Source of the DNA: Flammeovirgaceae bacterium | Lineage (GTDB): Bacteria > Bacteroidota > Bacteroidia > Cytophagales > Cyclobacteriaceae | NCBI GenBank assembly: GCA_024638265.1 | Contig: JAHEKQ010000008.1 | Location: 1-64,000, forward strand | DNA length: 64,000 bases | Reading direction: 5' to 3' | Shown here: piece after piece, positions 62,497 to 64,000 of the stretch | How the letters are laid out: the number at the start of each line of letters is the position of its first letter | How positions within the stretch are numbered: the stretch's first letter is position 1 | Program-made: the position numbers and the translations under genes | Notes under the pieces: generated by a model | What the model was told of the DNA's origin: nothing | Seen by the model: only the letters and a program-made list of their open reading frames with translations | The model's database searches: none

Positions 62497-63284
62497 CCTG
62501 GTTAGATGCATTGATCCTTGGACTTATCCAGGGTCTGACAGAATTTTTACCAGTAAGTAGCAGCGGTCATCTAGAACTTGGAACTGTATTCTTAAATGTA
62601 AAAGGGACAGACAATCTCCTGTTCTCCGTCTTAGTTCACGGAGCCACCGCACTCAGTACAATCATAGTTTTCCGGAAAGATATAATTCATTTGGCAGCTG
62701 AATTATTGAAGTTCAAATGGAATGATGGGACAAAGTATGCCACTATGCTGGCGGTTTCAATGATCCCCGTTGGAGTGGTTGGTATACTCTGGGAGAGCGA
62801 AATAGAAGCATTTTTCGGAGGTAAGGTAATATTTGTAGCTTCTATGTTAATGATCACAGCAGTATTGCTTACCATCTCGCATTTCGCCGGTAAAACTGAG
62901 GGAAACATGAACTTTCTGAAAGCCTTCACAATAGGTATTTCCCAGGCATTCGCACTACTTCCAGGCATCTCAAGATCCGGAGCTACTATCTCGACCGCAC
63001 TCATTCTTGGCATAAAACGTGAAGAAGCAGCGAGATTCAGTTTCCTGATGGTACTTGTCCCAATTATTGGTGCCACAGCCCTTAAGGTTAAGGAAGCTTT
63101 TGAAATAGAACGCCTTGACAGTGACACCTCTGTGATCGCATTACTGATCGGGTTTACTGCGGCTTTTATTTCAGGCCTCCTCGCATGTAAGTGGATGGTC
63201 AGGCTTGTGAAGCGAGGTAAACTCCTATATTTCGCTATTTACTGTTTTATTCTCTCCTCTATCGTATTGATTACATATTGGTAA
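62493..63284 (+). CDS. uppP: Undecaprenyl-diphosphatase (UppP/BacA)
   Basis: The 263-residue integral membrane phosphatase removes one phosphate from undecaprenyl diphosphate so that the lipid carrier can be reused in peptidoglycan synthesis. The two catalytic motifs are present: GLTEFLPVSSSGHL (about 15-28) and PGISRSGATIS (about 156-166). It has about eight helices. It overlaps DUF3098 by 4 bp and its TAA shares one base with the truB ATG. Confidence 0.96.
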   Translation: MTWLDALILGLIQGLTEFLPVSSSGHLELGTVFLNVKGTDNLLFSVLVHGATALSTIIVFRKDIIHLAAELLKFKWNDGTKYATMLAVSMIPVGVVGILWESEIEAFFGGKVIFVASMLMITAVLLTISHFAGKTEGNMNFLKAFTIGISQAFALLPGISRSGATISTALILGIKREEAARFSFLMVLVPIIGATALKVKEAFEIERLDSDTSVIALLIGFTAAFISGLLACKWMVRLVKRGKLLYFAIYCFILSSIVLITYW

Positions 63285-63949
63285 TGTCAGAAAAAACCGA
63301 CCCGGCTGAAATACTATTAGTAGACAAACCTTTGAGGTGGACGTCTTTTGATGTTGTGAAAAAGATAAGGGGACACTTCCGGTTAAAAAAGGTTGGACAT
63401 GCAGGAACATTAGATCCGCTGGCTACCGGATTACTGATTGTATGCACCGGAAAAAAAACAAAGGAAATTCAGTTTATCATGGATGAAGAGAAGGAATATA
63501 CCGGAACATTGGTGCTGGGCAAAACTACTCCGTCATACGACCTTGAGACTGAGATTCAAAACGAAAAAGATATATCTCACATTACTGAACAGTTGGTCCA
63601 TGATGCTTCTAAAAAGTTTTCAGGATGGATAGACCAGATACCTCCCCAGCATTCTGCCATTAGAGTCAAAGGTAAAAGAGCCTATGAAAGTGCGAGAAAG
63701 GGAAAGACCGTAGTACTTGAACCGAGAAAGGTGGAAATAAAACAGATGGAGCTGATGCCGCGTTTACCTGAAGTCGACTTCAGGATCATTTGCTCTAAAG
63801 GAACATATATCAGGAGTCTGGTCAGAGACATTGGCGAAGAGCTTGGAGTAGGGGCTTATTTATCAGCACTGAGAAGGACGAGGATAGGAAAGTATGCTAT
63901 TAATGATGCGAGGACCATTGAGGAGTTAACTACCAATGAAAGTTTATAA
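63284..63949 (+). CDS. truB: tRNA pseudouridine-55 synthase TruB
   Basis: A 221-residue TruB that isomerises U55 in the T-loop of tRNAs. Catalytic Asp is in GTLDPLATG at 41-49 (Asp44); the motif II/III segments include KPLRWTSFDVVKKIR, IPPQHSAIRVKGKRAYESAR and CSKGTYIRSLVRDIGEEL. The ATG at 63284, sharing the A of the uppP TAA, was chosen over a TTG at 63278. Length is on the short side because the C-terminal PUA domain is absent, as usual in this group. Confidence 0.95.
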   Translation: MSEKTDPAEILLVDKPLRWTSFDVVKKIRGHFRLKKVGHAGTLDPLATGLLIVCTGKKTKEIQFIMDEEKEYTGTLVLGKTTPSYDLETEIQNEKDISHITEQLVHDASKKFSGWIDQIPPQHSAIRVKGKRAYESARKGKTVVLEPRKVEIKQMELMPRLPEVDFRIICSKGTYIRSLVRDIGEELGVGAYLSALRRTRIGKYAINDARTIEELTTNESL

Positions 63950-64000
63950 TAGCCCGTCAGAATTTTCAAAAACCGGTTATAATGTAGTAACCAATGGCAC
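63936..64000 (+). CDS. ribF: RibF bifunctional riboflavin kinase/FAD synthetase, N-terminal fragment
   Basis: The frame starts at ATG 63936, overlapping truB by 14 bp, and runs off the right edge. The 21 visible residues (MKVYNSPSEF... VVTNGT) fit the RibF start in which the GTFDGVHxGH nucleotide-binding motif follows directly. RibF makes FMN and FAD. In Bacteroidota ribF often follows truB. Confidence 0.75.
   Translation, partial: MKVYNSPSEFSKTGYNVVTNG

Noticed and set aside
1-64000. Transposases, integrases, phage genes, attachment sites or a replication origin
   Set aside because: No such genes or a DnaA-box cluster were seen; the segment is ordinary chromosomal sequence apart from the repeat cassettes.

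Overview
The window comes from a chromosome of a Bacteroidota bacterium, most likely a free-living Cytophagia/Cytophagales-type organism. The support is the set of Bacteroidota-restricted families (DUF4301, DUF5723, DUF5103, DUF3276/PUR-alpha, DUF3098), a giant SprB-repeat protein ending in the gliding-motility/type IX secretion C-terminal domain, an ECF sigma plus membrane anti-sigma pair with a beta-barrel tail, a TAnnTTTG-type promoter in front of smc, and many short lipoproteins and outer-membrane barrels. No transposon, integrase, phage gene or CRISPR array was seen; this is a core chromosome segment packed tightly with genes.

Layout. 1-1.3 kb: end of a photolyase gene, an SRPBCC protein and an unknown protein. 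1.4-7 kb (minus): lipoprotein, DUF5723 barrel, galactokinase and DUF4301, nearly all overlapping. The DUF4301 protein carries UDP-sugar-pyrophosphorylase-like motifs, so GalK and DUF4301 may form a short route to a nucleotide sugar. 7-14.8 kb: isoaspartate methyltransferase, thioesterase, a HolD-like small protein, sorbosone-dehydrogenase-like lipoprotein, ABC-F ATPase, barrel and LVIVD proteins. 14.8-19.2 kb: anti-sigma and ECF sigma, DUF5103, and a solitary Cas6-like RNase. 19.3-24.9 kb: YchF, AI-2E permease, DUF3276, DUF58, bestrophin-like channel, LuxC-like acyl-CoA reductase. 24.9-31.9 kb: the giant 18-repeat adhesin and its small upstream partner. 32-46.4 kb: SMC, MscS, DUF885 peptidase, SpoU methylase, BamA/TamA-like protein, metal-ABC permease, pyruvate phosphate dikinase. 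46.6-55.5 kb: Lhr-type helicase, a PIG-L / 39-residue membrane peptide / sodium-solute symporter operon, small secreted proteins, a BASS transporter and tRNA-Met. 55.7-61.3 kb: propeller histidine kinase and a Tat-exported oxidoreductase/DoxX operon. 61.4-64 kb: ftsX, DUF3098, uppP, truB, ribF, overlapping or 1 bp apart.

The most unusual features are not protein families. First, four intergenic gaps carry arrays of degenerate 7-bp and 8-bp tandem repeats built from the same words, in both orientations, and a fifth gap has a 12-bp AT-rich version; they look like one dispersed intergenic repeat system. Second, nine of twelve convergent junctions overlap or abut within 2 bp and show no hairpin terminator, several sharing a CTAA or TTAA stop palindrome. 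Other points of interest are the orphan Cas6, the proposed GalK-DUF4301 pathway, and the translationally coupled 39-residue peptide at the symporter.
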